A DNA stretch of 64,000 bases from CAZSLI01 sp964607705 (GCA_964607705.1 CAZSLI010000004.1:1-64000), one strand, 5' to 3'; counted from the first letter of the stretch, positions 34,029 to 43,182 are shown. The notes: a model not told the origin generated them from the sequence alone. Translations and numbers: made by a program.

Positions 34029-34766
34029 CTACTTCAGCGGTGGCTCACCCGGACTGTAGCTCTCGACGAAGAAGCCGCGCCACGAGGCGACCTTCCACTT
34101 CCCGGCGTACTCGGCGATGGGGGTGTCCTGGCGAGACAGGTCGACAACGAGCACGACGTCGTCGGCTCCTGGCTGACACGAGTCGTAGACGCTGACGAAG
34201 GCGCTGTCACCCACGCGTCTCATCGCGTACGCCACCACCTGATGATTGAGGCCGATCCGGCTCAGGGAGCGCGCGCGAACCAGTCCGAGCGGGACCGGTC
34301 CCGACTCCAGGCCCTTGGCCAGAGCCGGCAACTCCTGCTCCCTCGTGAGCGACCCCACCCCGTCCATCAGGCTTGCTCCAGCCAGGTCAGGCATCACGGT
34401 CCATGCCATGAAGCGCAGGCCGTTTTGGACGATGCTGTCGGCGCTGCGCTCGACGAGATACTCGTCCGGAGCGCCCGAGGAGGAAGCCTCCACTCCCTCG
34501 CGGTAGTAGTCGAGGGCTCCGTACGTCATGCCACCGCAGCGCCCCGACAGAGCACGTTGCACCGCCGGGGTACGCGTATCCGGACGTGGGTTACGGAAAG
34601 CGAATCCGTTCCGCGACGGCCGGAAGGACGTGGCGACAGAGAGAGGCAGTTGCCGAGGCGAGGCCACCGTAGCGGCGGCGGGACCGCCGATGAAGGCGAC
34701 CAGCGGCAGCACCACCGTGACCAGGAGCGCGACGATGACCGGAGTACGGCGGGAGGGCGGATGCAC
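34029..34766 (-). CDS. secreted papain-fold-like protein
   Basis: This 245-residue protein has an N-terminal signal or anchor (about residues 9-33). The following domain has SGRCGGMTYGALDYY with a likely nucleophile cysteine, LNHQVVAYAM with a histidine, and VYDSCQPGADD with an acidic residue, a Cys-His-Asp/Asn order typical of papain-like peptidases and of C39-like proteins. Activity is not proven and the family is not named with confidence. GTG at 34766 is weakly supported by AAAGG. It lies 61 bases upstream of the degV end, in the same direction, and DegV is transcribed away from it. Confidence 0.6.
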   Translation of the reverse strand: MHPPSRRTPVIVALLVTVVLPLVAFIGGPAAATVASPRQLPLSVATSFRPSRNGFAFRNPRPDTRTPAVQRALSGRCGGMTYGALDYYREGVEASSSGAPDEYLVERSADSIVQNGLRFMAWTVMPDLAGASLMDGVGSLTREQELPALAKGLESGPVPLGLVRARSLSRIGLNHQVVAYAMRRVGDSAFVSVYDSCQPGADDVVLVVDLSRQDTPIAEYAGKWKVASWRGFFVESYSPGEPPLK

Positions 34767-34880
34767 GTGAAGGAGCCTTTGCGAGGTTCGCCTTACGTTG
34801 TCGCTCTATCCGCGCAAGAAGGAAGCCAAGTCGTCCAGCGGCTGCGGAGAGTGTCCCCGAGCCGCCGGCACAGACTGGCG

Positions 34881-36212
34881 TCAGTTCGAGCTCGAGCCGC
34901 CCGAGGTACCCTGTCCGCCACCCGGGCCACGGCTCGCGCGACCCTTGCCGCCACGGCGTCCGCTGCGCCTCGACCGACCGTCGCCGCCAGCGCCCTGACC
35001 GCCGCCCTTGGCACCGTGTCCGTTGCGCTGTCCGCCGCCACGCTGCTGCTGCGGCTTGGCCGCCGTCCGCTCAGGATCGGGGACGATGCGCTCCGGCGCA
35101 TACGCGAAGCCGCTGGCGTCCTCGCAGGAAAGCGGCGCTCCGAGCGTCTTCTCGATCTCCCTGAGCGTCTCGTGCTCGGTCTCGTCCAGGAAGCTGATCG
35201 CCGTTCCACTCGCTCCCGCGCGGGCCGTGCGCCCGATGCGGTGGACGTAGTCCTCGGCGGTGTTGGGGAGGTCGTAGTTGACGACGTGACTGATCTCGTC
35301 GACGTCGATGCCACGCGAGGCTACGTCGGTGGCCACAAGCACCAGATGGCGGCCTCGCTTGAAGCCCTCGAGGGCCGTCTGACGCTGGCTCTGGCTGCGC
35401 CCGCCGTGGATCGCCGAGGAACTGACGCCAGCACGCGAGAGCTGGCGCGCGAGACGGTCGGCGCGGTGCTTGGTGCGGGTGAAGACGAGCGTGCGCGTGT
35501 GGTCGCCCTCGTTGAGCAGGTGCACGAGCAGGTCCGTCTTCTGCGCGCGGGCCACGGGGTAGAGCGTCTGGTCGATCCGGTCCACAGGCTTGGTGGGCGG
35601 CGAGACCTCGACCCGGATGGGGTCGCGGAGGATCGAGTCGACGATCTTGATGACCTGGGGGTCCATGGTCGCCGAGAACAACAGGTTCTGGCGGCTCTCC
35701 GGTAGCAGGTTCAGAATGCGGCGCACATCCGGCCAGAAGCCCATGTCCAACATGCGATCGGCTTCATCGAGCACGACGATCTCCACGCCGGACAGGTCGA
35801 TCGCGTTACGGCCATGGAGGTCCAACAGGCGTCCCGGGCAAGCGATGACGATATCGACGCCGCGGCGGAGCTTCTGGATCTGCGGCTGTATGCCCACGCC
35901 GCCGAAGACGACAGCGGCGCGGTGACGCGTCTCTTTGGAGGCATCGCGGACGACGTCACCGATCTGTAAGGCGAGCTCCCTCGTAGGGGTGACGACGAGG
36001 GTCTTCACGCCCCGCTTCTTGGGAGTGCGCTGAAGCATGGGAAGGACGAACGCAGCCGTCTTCCCAGTGCCGGTCTGCGCAACGCCCACGACGTCGCGAC
36101 CTGCGAGGATCTGCGGGATGGCTTCACGCTGGATGGGGCTGGGTTCGGCGTAGCCGAGGGCCGCCACGCCTGCAAGCAGGCGCGGCTCGAGGCCGAGGTT
36201 CTCGAACGACAA
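34881..36212 (-). CDS. DEAD-box RNA helicase with basic Gly-rich tail
   Basis: This 443-residue protein has the full set of motifs: Q motif (GYAEPSPIQ), Walker A AQTGTGKT (about 45-52), PTRELA, DEAD at 149-152, SAT, and the C-terminal ATDVASRGIDV and HRIGRTARAG. The last 70 residues are Gly/Arg/Ser-rich, typical of RhlE-like RNA chaperones. It probably remodels ribosomal or mRNA structure. The start is TTG at 36212 with AGGAG 5 bases upstream; an ATG at 36326 would add an unrelated basic leader and is less likely. A TGCCA/TGGCA inverted repeat in the leader could form a hairpin. Confidence 0.88.
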   Translation of the reverse strand: MSFENLGLEPRLLAGVAALGYAEPSPIQREAIPQILAGRDVVGVAQTGTGKTAAFVLPMLQRTPKKRGVKTLVVTPTRELALQIGDVVRDASKETRHRAAVVFGGVGIQPQIQKLRRGVDIVIACPGRLLDLHGRNAIDLSGVEIVVLDEADRMLDMGFWPDVRRILNLLPESRQNLLFSATMDPQVIKIVDSILRDPIRVEVSPPTKPVDRIDQTLYPVARAQKTDLLVHLLNEGDHTRTLVFTRTKHRADRLARQLSRAGVSSSAIHGGRSQSQRQTALEGFKRGRHLVLVATDVASRGIDVDEISHVVNYDLPNTAEDYVHRIGRTARAGASGTAISFLDETEHETLREIEKTLGAPLSCEDASGFAYAPERIVPDPERTAAKPQQQRGGGQRNGHGAKGGGQGAGGDGRSRRSGRRGGKGRASRGPGGGQGTSGGSSSN

Positions 36213-36384
36213 TGTGTCTCCTGTTTTCTGGGCGCTGCCACGGGGGCGCGCTCCTTTTGGCAGACGCAGTTGATGTTCTGGCGCGTCTGTCGCAACAGGG
36301 ACAACTGGGTCTTGGTGTCGGCGCATTGTAGCACCTCGGGTGCCATGAGGCTTCTCGCAGTCACTGGAGCCCGTCTACGCGGTC

Positions 36385-36400
36385 TGTGACGTGAATCACG
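36385..36400. promoter_or_regulatory. CRP-type palindrome, copy 5 (TGTGAC-N4-ATCACG)
   Basis: One mismatch in the right arm. It ends 84 bases before the metalloprotease start (36485, plus strand) and also lies in the divergent gap before the helicase gene. It fits the distance seen for the other four copies. Confidence 0.5.
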
Positions 36401-36407
36401 ATGACTC

Positions 36408-36451
36408 CCTGACGACTTCACAAGTCAGGCGTGAATCGGTCCGAAAACCGA
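36408..36451 (+). promoter_or_regulatory. two hairpins in the metalloprotease leader
   Basis: Between the CRP-type site and the gene are a stem at 36408-36429 (8 bp with a 3-base bulge, 3-base loop) and one at 36436-36451 (TCGGT with its complement, 6-base loop). They would be in the 5' untranslated RNA and could affect stability or termination. No known riboswitch is recognised. Confidence 0.35.
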
Positions 36452-36484
36452 CACAGCAAGTCAATCGCACACTGGGAGAACGCC

Positions 36485-38530
36485 GTGAAAGTCGTACCGC
36501 CCCGCCTGCTTTCCTTTCTGCTCGCCACGATCCTCTGCACCGCCTCGCTCGGCCCTCTCTCTTCGGCAGCCTCAGCCCAGACGGCTGATTCGTCAGTGAT
36601 CGCGTCGCTCGGAAGGCAGTCGTCCGGCGCCGATGCCGTCTCGCTGATGGGCGATCGCATCGATGTGGTCGCCGCCGCCCACGGCAAGTCATCGGCCGAA
36701 CTGAAGCGCGCGCTGAAGGAGGATCGCAGCCTCAAGGTCGACCCCAAGGGCCACCTCTTCTACGAGGAGGCCGCCCTGCCCGCCGACCTCGCCGCGGCGG
36801 CCGCCGAACCCGTCAACCCCTGGGCCGGCGCACTCTTCCCTCTCGATCAGACATTCAGCCTGCACAGCAAGCCGGGTTCAAAGCGCGTCATCTACATCGA
36901 CGTGGACGGGCACACGCTCTCGAACACCGCTTGGAACGGCGGCACCGTCCCCAATCCGCTCGTCTGCACGCCGTGGGACACCGACGGCAATCCCAGCTCG
37001 TTCTCCGACGCCGAGCGCACGAAGGTCCAGCAGGTGTGGCAGCGCGTGGCCGAGGACTACGCCCCCTTCGACGTGGACGTCACCACTCAGGATCCCGGGG
37101 CGGCCGCGATGACGCGCGACAGTCTCGCAGACGAGTACTACGGCGTCCGCGTTCTCATCACGCCGATGAGCAGCTACTTCGGTGGCGCCGGCGGCCGAGC
37201 GTTCGTCGGCGTCTTCGACTCGACAGGGGATGCGTACAAGCCGGCGCTGATCTTCCCCGAGAAGTTGGCTAACGGTGAGAAGTACGTCGCAGAAGCGTGC
37301 TCCCACGAGGCCGGCCACACCCTCGGCCTGCTCCATGACGGAACGACGTCGGGCGCCGAGTACTACCAGGGCCACGGGACCGGCGAGACCGGCTGGGCGC
37401 CCATCATGGGCAGCGGCTACTACAAGCCGGTCACGCACTGGAGCAAGGGCGAATACCCCCTCGCGAACAACCAGGAAGACGACCTCGCGATCATCAACCA
37501 GAACGGCGCCGTCTACCGAGCCGATGACATGGGCGGCTCCTCTGCCACCCCTCACATGCTGGCAGCGGGCTCCACGCTCTCGTCCCAGGGGGTGATCGAG
37601 CGCACGGGAGACGTGGACGTCGTGTCGTTCGCTGCTGGTAGCGGTCCCGCGACGATCACCGTGCTGCCGGCTCTTCTCGGCGGCGACCTCGATGTGTCGC
37701 TTGAGCTGCGCGACGCGTCCGGAGCGCTCGTTGCCAGCGCCAATCCTGCCGAGACGCTCGGCGCGAGCCTGACGGCGAACCTGAGCGCAGCCACGTACTA
37801 CCTCTCGGTGACGGGCACCGGCAAGGGCGACCCGCTCAGCACAGGCTATTCCGCGTACGCATCCCTCGGCGCGTGGCGGCTCAGCGGCGCCGTGGCCGAC
37901 CCGGGTGTCGTCGCCCCCGGCCCCAACACCCCGCCTACGGCCGTCATCGCACAGAGTGGCGCCGGCCCCGCCGCGCCGGTCTCGGTCACTCTCGACGGCT
38001 CGGGATCGACGGACCCCGACGGATCCATCGCCTCGTGGGCGTGGGAACTCGGTGACGGCGGCACGGCGTCCGGCTCCATCGTGACCCACACGTACACCCA
38101 GGCCGGCAGGTACACGGTGAGACTGACCGTGACGGATAACCAAGGCGCCGTCGGGACCGAGACGTATGTCGTGGACGTCCCCGTGCCAGCCGTGCCGAGT
38201 ATGCACGTGAGTTCCGTGACGATCGCCGTGACGTCGACGAAGTCTGGAAAGATCGCAAGGGCCATCGTGAAGGTCGTCGACGCACAGGGGGCGCCCGTGA
38301 GCGCCGCGACGGTCGTCGGCAGCTGGGGCGGCATCATGACCGGAACGGGCACAGGAACCACCGGCTCCGACGGGGCCGCCGTCATCACGAAGTCCTTCAA
38401 GAAGTCGGGCACCGTGACGTTCGTGGTGTCCCAAGTGTCCAAGGCGGGTTGGGCGTACGACTCGGCGTCCAACACCAGTGCGAACGCCGCCGCGCTGAGG
38501 ATCGGGCCTCGCGCTCGAGCGCTCCGTTAG
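36485..38530 (+). CDS. secreted zinc metalloprotease with PKD domain
   Basis: This 681-residue protein has a signal peptide (about 1-31), a propeptide-like part to about residue 130 and a metalloprotease domain with the metzincin-type zinc motif HEAGHTLGLLHD (His274, Glu275, His278, His284). A C-terminal beta-rich region includes a PPC-like domain (about 350-460), a PKD domain (about 482-568, PTAVIAQ...YTVRLTVTDNQG) and a last Ig-like domain. It should act outside the cell as a nutrient- or matrix-degrading enzyme. GTG at 36485 has GGGAG 6 bases upstream. A CRP-type site is upstream and a palindromic terminator follows. Confidence 0.85.
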   Translation: MKVVPPRLLSFLLATILCTASLGPLSSAASAQTADSSVIASLGRQSSGADAVSLMGDRIDVVAAAHGKSSAELKRALKEDRSLKVDPKGHLFYEEAALPADLAAAAAEPVNPWAGALFPLDQTFSLHSKPGSKRVIYIDVDGHTLSNTAWNGGTVPNPLVCTPWDTDGNPSSFSDAERTKVQQVWQRVAEDYAPFDVDVTTQDPGAAAMTRDSLADEYYGVRVLITPMSSYFGGAGGRAFVGVFDSTGDAYKPALIFPEKLANGEKYVAEACSHEAGHTLGLLHDGTTSGAEYYQGHGTGETGWAPIMGSGYYKPVTHWSKGEYPLANNQEDDLAIINQNGAVYRADDMGGSSATPHMLAAGSTLSSQGVIERTGDVDVVSFAAGSGPATITVLPALLGGDLDVSLELRDASGALVASANPAETLGASLTANLSAATYYLSVTGTGKGDPLSTGYSAYASLGAWRLSGAVADPGVVAPGPNTPPTAVIAQSGAGPAAPVSVTLDGSGSTDPDGSIASWAWELGDGGTASGSIVTHTYTQAGRYTVRLTVTDNQGAVGTETYVVDVPVPAVPSMHVSSVTIAVTSTKSGKIARAIVKVVDAQGAPVSAATVVGSWGGIMTGTGTGTTGSDGAAVITKSFKKSGTVTFVVSQVSKAGWAYDSASNTSANAAALRIGPRARALR

Positions 38531-38558
38531 CATCGCCGACACGATCAAGCAACGCCTT

Positions 38559-38584
38559 AGGACCGGGTCACGTGACCCGGTCCT
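38559..38584 (+). terminator. palindromic terminator after the metalloprotease gene
   Basis: A 26-bp perfect palindrome that would fold as a 9-bp GC-rich stem with an 8-base loop. It starts 29 bases after the stop and is followed by a weak T-rich stretch. The position fits rho-independent termination, though the U-run is poor. Confidence 0.55.
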
Positions 38585-38655
38585 TCGTGCGCGGGTCGGT
38601 CGCGCGGGCTGAGCCTTTCACCTGCGTGGTAGAATCCGCCGGGGGGGCTGACCAG

Positions 38656-39234
38656 ATGTCAGAGTTGCTCGGCCAGACGCTGCGGGAACTTAGAAACGCG
38701 CGCGGGGAAACCCTCTCCGACGTGTCGGACAGGACGGGCCTGTCGATCGCGATGTTGTCGCGGATCGAGCGTGGAGACCGCCTTCCGTCCCCCAAGTCGA
38801 TGAATCTTCTTGCCGGGCACTTCGGATTCGCGGCCGACGATCTGCTCGGCGACGTGGCTGCGCACAAGATGGTCAGCCGGTACGGTCGCGAGAGCGCCAG
38901 CCGTGCCGCGCGGCAGATCATGCGAAGCAACCGGGTCGCCGAGGACACGGGTGCGAGCCGATCCCGGGTCCACACTCCGGGCGCGGGACCCACGTCGAGC
39001 GATCCCGACCGCTCGCTCGATGAAGCGATCCGGGTCATTCAGAGGGCCTGCGCGAACCAGGCGGAGCTCCTGGACGCCGGCACCCCCGAGCGGCTCTTCA
39101 GGATGATCGCCGGTCTCGATGCGCTCGTGCGACCACCCCTCGAGCTTCTCGCCCGGATAGCCGAAGACGGCGGCGATCCCGATGCCAAGCGCCTCGCGCA
39201 ACACTCGCTTCGCAGTCTGCGTGCCCGGCGCTAG
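38656..39234 (+). CDS. XRE-family transcriptional regulator
   Basis: This 192-residue protein has an N-terminal Cro/C1-type helix-turn-helix (about residues 5-58: LGQTLRELRNARGETLSDVSDRTGLSIAMLSRIERGDRLP), a flexible linker and a C-terminal helical region (about 115-190) of unknown fold. It may control the downstream nuo operon or a stress response, but no operator is visible. ATG at 38656 has a purine-rich GGGGGG site. A longer in-frame start at 38449 lies inside the metalloprotease gene and is rejected. Confidence 0.8.
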   Translation: MSELLGQTLRELRNARGETLSDVSDRTGLSIAMLSRIERGDRLPSPKSMNLLAGHFGFAADDLLGDVAAHKMVSRYGRESASRAARQIMRSNRVAEDTGASRSRVHTPGAGPTSSDPDRSLDEAIRVIQRACANQAELLDAGTPERLFRMIAGLDALVRPPLELLARIAEDGGDPDAKRLAQHSLRSLRARR

Positions 39235-39459
39235 CTCGCTCATCGCGCCGAGCGACCGCCGACGACGATGTCGCTCCCACGTGCCGTCGCTCTCTATGTG
39301 ACACGCGCGCGAAAAGGAGTGAGCGCAGAGCGCGAGGAGCCGTGGATGCGACGCGTCCGCTGATGCCTCCGCCTGCATACCGGGGCGGGCGGCAACACGC
39401 GGACCGTTCGTGCGCGCTTCGAGCAGGATTCAGGCGGTCGGTCGTCGTATCTCCCCCGT

Positions 39460-39476
39460 ATCGGAAAGGTTCCGAT
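39460..39476 (+). promoter_or_regulatory. hairpin over the nuoA ribosome binding site and start
   Basis: ATCGGAA (39460-39466) and TTCCGAT (39470-39476) form a perfect 7-bp stem with a 3-base loop. The stem covers the GGAAAGG ribosome site and the first two bases of the ATG at 39475. It could limit translation of nuoA until melted, or could be an operator. It may be moot if the true start is ATG 39508. Confidence 0.35.
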
Positions 39477-39864
39477 GGGGCCGCTAAGCGGGGGGATCGA
39501 GACCGGCATGGACACGGCGATCCTGGTATTCACGGGCTTTCTCTTGGTCGGCGGGCTACTCGGGGTCATCCTCGTGTCGCTGCCCCGCTGGATGGCGCCG
39601 CGCCACCGAAGCGAGCTGAAGTCCAGCGCATACGAATGCGGCGAGCTTCCCATCGGTGAGCCCTGGATCCGCTTCCGTGTCGCCTACTACGTCTTCGCGC
39701 TCGCCTTCGTCGTGTTCGACGTCGAGGCGGTCTTTCTCTACCCGTGGGCGGTGATCATCCGGCGTCTCGGGATTCCCGGGCTGATCGAGATGGCCGTCTT
39801 CGTCGGCATCCTGGTTCTCGGCCTCGCGTATGCGTGGCGCAAGGGGGTGCTCAAGTGGACGTAG
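39475..39864 (+). CDS. nuoA: NADH-quinone oxidoreductase subunit A
   Basis: This 129-residue protein has three membrane helices and the family blocks SAYECGELPIGEPWIRFRV and YYVFALAFVVFDVEAVFLYPW, where Asp and Glu of the second helix contribute to the quinone-site loop. ATG at 39475 has GGAAAGG 5 bases upstream; ATG at 39508 is an alternative that would give a more usual N-terminus. It opens an operon of eleven genes, each start overlapping or within a few bases of the previous stop. The first ten bases of nuoB overlap its end. Confidence 0.9.
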   Translation: MGPLSGGIETGMDTAILVFTGFLLVGGLLGVILVSLPRWMAPRHRSELKSSAYECGELPIGEPWIRFRVAYYVFALAFVVFDVEAVFLYPWAVIIRRLGIPGLIEMAVFVGILVLGLAYAWRKGVLKWT

Positions 39865-40352
39865 AGGACAAGAGCGGCATTCTCGTCGCTCCTCTCCAAC
39901 AGGTCATGAACTGGGCCCGCGGTCACTCCATGTGGCCGCTGACATTCGGCACGGCCTGCTGCGCCATCGAGATGATGAGCTGCGGCTCCCCCCGTTACGA
40001 CACAGACCGCTTCGGCATCTTCTTCAGGAACTCTCCGCGCCAGGCAGACTGCATGATCGTGGCTGGCACCATCAACCTGAAGATGGTGCCTCGGATGAAG
40101 CTGCTCTACGAGCAGATGGCGGAGCCCAAGTACGTCATCGCCATGGGCTCGTGCGCGATCGGCGGAGGACCATTCTCGTTCGGCTACAACGTCGTCAACG
40201 GTGTGGACCAAGTCATCCCGATCGACATCTACGTGCCGGGATGCCCGCCTCGGCCAGAAGCGCTCATCCACGCGCTGCTAACGCTCATGGAGAGGAACGC
40301 TGCCGGCGAACCATCGGCTGCCGAGCGTTTCGCGCAGGAGGCTGCACTGTGA
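39855..40352 (+). CDS. nuoB: NADH-quinone oxidoreductase subunit B
   Basis: This 165-residue subunit binds the N2 [4Fe-4S] cluster, the last electron carrier before quinone, through Cys35, Cys36, Cys100 and Cys130 (TACCAIE, GSCAIGGG, VPGCPPRPE). GTG at 39855 overlaps nuoA by 10 bases and has AAGGGGG upstream. The gene ends with a GTGA overlap into nuoCD. The sequence is typical of complex I from anaerobes and of the Fpo-like enzymes. Confidence 0.93.
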   Translation: MDVEDKSGILVAPLQQVMNWARGHSMWPLTFGTACCAIEMMSCGSPRYDTDRFGIFFRNSPRQADCMIVAGTINLKMVPRMKLLYEQMAEPKYVIAMGSCAIGGGPFSFGYNVVNGVDQVIPIDIYVPGCPPRPEALIHALLTLMERNAAGEPSAAERFAQEAAL

Positions 40353-42058
40353 CGCACGCAGCCCCGACCTCCGCCCTGGCCGTAGGCGCGCTCGAGGACG
40401 TTTCCGCCACCGAGCGCGGATGCGTGACCCCAGGCGGCATGCCATACGCCGTGGTGACAGCAGAGGAGTTGCCGAGTAGCGCGCGAGCCCTTCTCGACCA
40501 TGGGTTCGGCCATCTGGCTCTCGTCACCGCCGTCGAACGCGTTCCTCTCGCCGAGGAGGCTGGCTCCGATTCAACGGCATCGTCGGTGGACGAGCCGGGA
40601 CTCGACCTCATCTACGTGCTGACCCGAAGGTCCGACTCGGCCCGCGTGATGCTCCGGGTGCGGCTCGTCGACTCCGACCTCGCGGTGCCGTCACTCACGC
40701 CGCTCTGGTCCGGCGCCCACGCCCTGGAGCGCGAGGTCTACGACCTCTTCGGCGTCATGTTCGTCGGTCACCCTGACCTCAAGCGGATCGTGCTGCGCGA
40801 CGACTTCGAAGGCCACCCACTGCGCAAGTCGTTCGCCATGGGCGAGCACGGAGTGACCGCCGAGCAGGTCGCCGAAGCCGTGAAGGACCATGGGGACAAG
40901 AACAACCGGCCCGCGGAGCACTCTCCTCTCATCGAGGGGCGGCTACCGGGCGATCCCCTCCTGCACTCAGAGCGGCTCATCCTCAACGTCGGCCCGCAAC
41001 ACCCGAGCACCCACGGCGTCTTGCACGTCTGGCTGGCGCTCGACGGCGAGAACGTGGTCGCTTCGGAGCCGACGCACGGCTACCTTCACCGCTGCATCGA
41101 GAAGCTCGCGGAATCTCGCAACTACCGAGCGAACATCGCACTGCTCGACCGGTGTGACTACGTGTCCGGTTTCCACACGGAGCTCGCCTACATGCTGGCG
41201 CTCGAAGAGCTCGCCGGCGTCGAGAGCACTCCCAAGGCCGACTTCATACGCGTCCTCATGAGCGAGCTGGTCCGCATCACCAGCCACCACACGTGGCTAG
41301 CTGCCTGCGGCCTGGACACCGGCGCCCTCACGCCCTTCCTCTACGCGTTCATCGACCGCGAGAAGATCCTCGACTTCTTCGAGATCGTCACCGGCGGTCG
41401 TATGATGTTCAACTACTTCCGTCCGGGCGGAGTGAAGGACGATCTGCCGCCTGGTGCTGCCGAGGACCTTCGTCGCTATCTGTTGACCTTCGAGAAGCAG
41501 GTGGACGAGTACGAGTCACTCCTTACCGCCAACGAGATCTTCCGCTACCGCGTCCGCGGCGTAGGCGTCCTCCCCCCGTCGACGATCGAGAGTTACGGGG
41601 TGACAGGTCCACTCGCGCGGGCATCCGGTGTCGACATCGACCTGCGTCGCGATGACCCGTACTCGGCGTACGACCGGTTCAAGGTGAACGTCCCTATCGC
41701 TCAGGCTGGTGACACCTTCGACCGCTACGTCGTGCGTATCGCGGAGATGCGCGAGTCCGCGCGCCTCGCCCTCGCCTGCCTGGACGGCATGCCCGAGGGC
41801 CCGTATCTCAATCCCGACGTACCAAGGATCTTGCGACCACCGGTCGGCGAGGCCTACCGCGAGGTCGAGAGCCCCCGGGGAGAGCTCGGCGTCTATCTGG
41901 CGAGCGACGGATCGGCCCAGCCGTGGCGGCTGAAGGTCCGCTCGCCTGCTCTATCGAATCTGCATGTTGCGCCCGAGATGCTGCGCGGCACCAAACTCGG
42001 CGACGTCGTCGCGGTCCTCGGCTCGGTGGACGTGGTCATGGGAGAGATCGACCGGTGA
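40349..42058 (+). CDS. nuoC: NADH-quinone oxidoreductase subunits C and D, fused
   Basis: This 569-residue fusion joins NuoC (about 1-180, with EREVYDLFGVMFVGHPDLKR) and NuoD (about 200-569, with VGPQHPSTHGVLHVWLALDGE and the C-terminal quinone-site region). NuoCD fusions are known in several bacteria. The GTG start overlaps the nuoB stop and has AGGAGG 7 bases upstream. The first 60 residues before the recognisable NuoC part are variable. The C-terminus overlaps nuoH. Confidence 0.92.
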   Translation: MTHAAPTSALAVGALEDVSATERGCVTPGGMPYAVVTAEELPSSARALLDHGFGHLALVTAVERVPLAEEAGSDSTASSVDEPGLDLIYVLTRRSDSARVMLRVRLVDSDLAVPSLTPLWSGAHALEREVYDLFGVMFVGHPDLKRIVLRDDFEGHPLRKSFAMGEHGVTAEQVAEAVKDHGDKNNRPAEHSPLIEGRLPGDPLLHSERLILNVGPQHPSTHGVLHVWLALDGENVVASEPTHGYLHRCIEKLAESRNYRANIALLDRCDYVSGFHTELAYMLALEELAGVESTPKADFIRVLMSELVRITSHHTWLAACGLDTGALTPFLYAFIDREKILDFFEIVTGGRMMFNYFRPGGVKDDLPPGAAEDLRRYLLTFEKQVDEYESLLTANEIFRYRVRGVGVLPPSTIESYGVTGPLARASGVDIDLRRDDPYSAYDRFKVNVPIAQAGDTFDRYVVRIAEMRESARLALACLDGMPEGPYLNPDVPRILRPPVGEAYREVESPRGELGVYLASDGSAQPWRLKVRSPALSNLHVAPEMLRGTKLGDVVAVLGSVDVVMGEIDR

Positions 42059-43182
42059 GCGTACTGAAGATACTCATCGGCATCGTCGCGATCGTGTTGG
42101 TCGTTCTCATCAACACGATCATCGTCATGTGGTGCGAGCGTAAGTGGCTCGGTCACATGCAGTCCCGTCAGGGGCCCCTCCGCACGGGCTGGCATGGAGT
42201 CATCCAGCCGTTCGCCGATGCGATCAAGCTCCTCGGCAAGGAAGACCTTGTGCCGAACGGCTCCGATCGCGTGCTGTTCCTCGTCGCACCGCTCATCGCG
42301 TTCACGCCGTCCATCCTCGTCTACGCAGCCACCCCATGGGTCGAGTCGTTCACCGGCTCGTCCTCGGACACGGGCATCTTCATGGTCTTCGCCATCGCGG
42401 CGCTCTTCCCGGTGGGGATCCTCGTGGCCGGGTGGGCCTCCCACAACAAGTACGCGCTCTTCGGCGGCTTCAGGGCGGCTTCTCAGCAGATCAGCTATGA
42501 AGTCCCGATGCTCCTCGCGCTGATGGGCGTGGTCATGTTGGCCGGCTCGATGAACATGGGCCGGATCGTTGACGCCCAGGCGACGTGGTGGAACGTCGTC
42601 ACCCAGCCATTCGCATTCCTACTCTTCTTCATCGGGATGCTTGCGGAACTCAACCGCACGCCGTTCGACATGCCCGAGGCAGAATCGGAGTTGGTGGCCG
42701 GCTTCAACGTCGAGTACTCGTCGATGCGTTTCGCACTCTTCTTCGTCGCCGAGTACGTGAACGTGTTCACGTGGGCCCTCTTCACCACCGTGCTGTTCCT
42801 GGGCGGGTGGAACGGGCCGCTGTTGCCGGACTGGGCGTGGCTGTTCCTCAAGACCTATCTCGTCGTGTTCCTGATCATCTGGGTGCGGGCCACCTTCCCG
42901 CGCGTGCGGGTCGACCAGCTCATGGCACTCGGGTGGAAGGTGCTTCTGCCGGCGGCGCTGATCAACCTACTGCTGACCGCCTTCGGAGTCGTGACCAACG
43001 TGGCCGTGCTCGTGGTGCTCGAGTTCGCCGCCGCAGCGGCGTTCGTCGCAGTCATCGCCTATCTGGGTCGCCACGCGGGCGACAAGGAACGGACGACGGC
43101 GAAGGAGTCGCACGCCACGCATCATGCGCGCGCCAAAGATGCCGTGCTCATCGCCGCCGAGTCCGAGGGGGCGGTCGTGTGA
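42055..43182 (+). CDS. nuoH: NADH-quinone oxidoreductase subunit H
   Basis: This 375-residue membrane subunit has about eight helices and the family blocks ERKWLGHMQSRQGP, the Glu/Asp-rich loop AELNRTPFDMPEAESELVAGFNVEYSS (quinone channel) and WVRATFPRVRVDQLM near the end. GTG at 42055 overlaps the nuoCD stop. The C-terminal tail of about 45 residues is charged and Ala-rich. Confidence 0.93.
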   Translation: MSVLKILIGIVAIVLVVLINTIIVMWCERKWLGHMQSRQGPLRTGWHGVIQPFADAIKLLGKEDLVPNGSDRVLFLVAPLIAFTPSILVYAATPWVESFTGSSSDTGIFMVFAIAALFPVGILVAGWASHNKYALFGGFRAASQQISYEVPMLLALMGVVMLAGSMNMGRIVDAQATWWNVVTQPFAFLLFFIGMLAELNRTPFDMPEAESELVAGFNVEYSSMRFALFFVAEYVNVFTWALFTTVLFLGGWNGPLLPDWAWLFLKTYLVVFLIIWVRATFPRVRVDQLMALGWKVLLPAALINLLLTAFGVVTNVAVLVVLEFAAAAAFVAVIAYLGRHAGDKERTTAKESHATHHARAKDAVLIAAESEGAVV

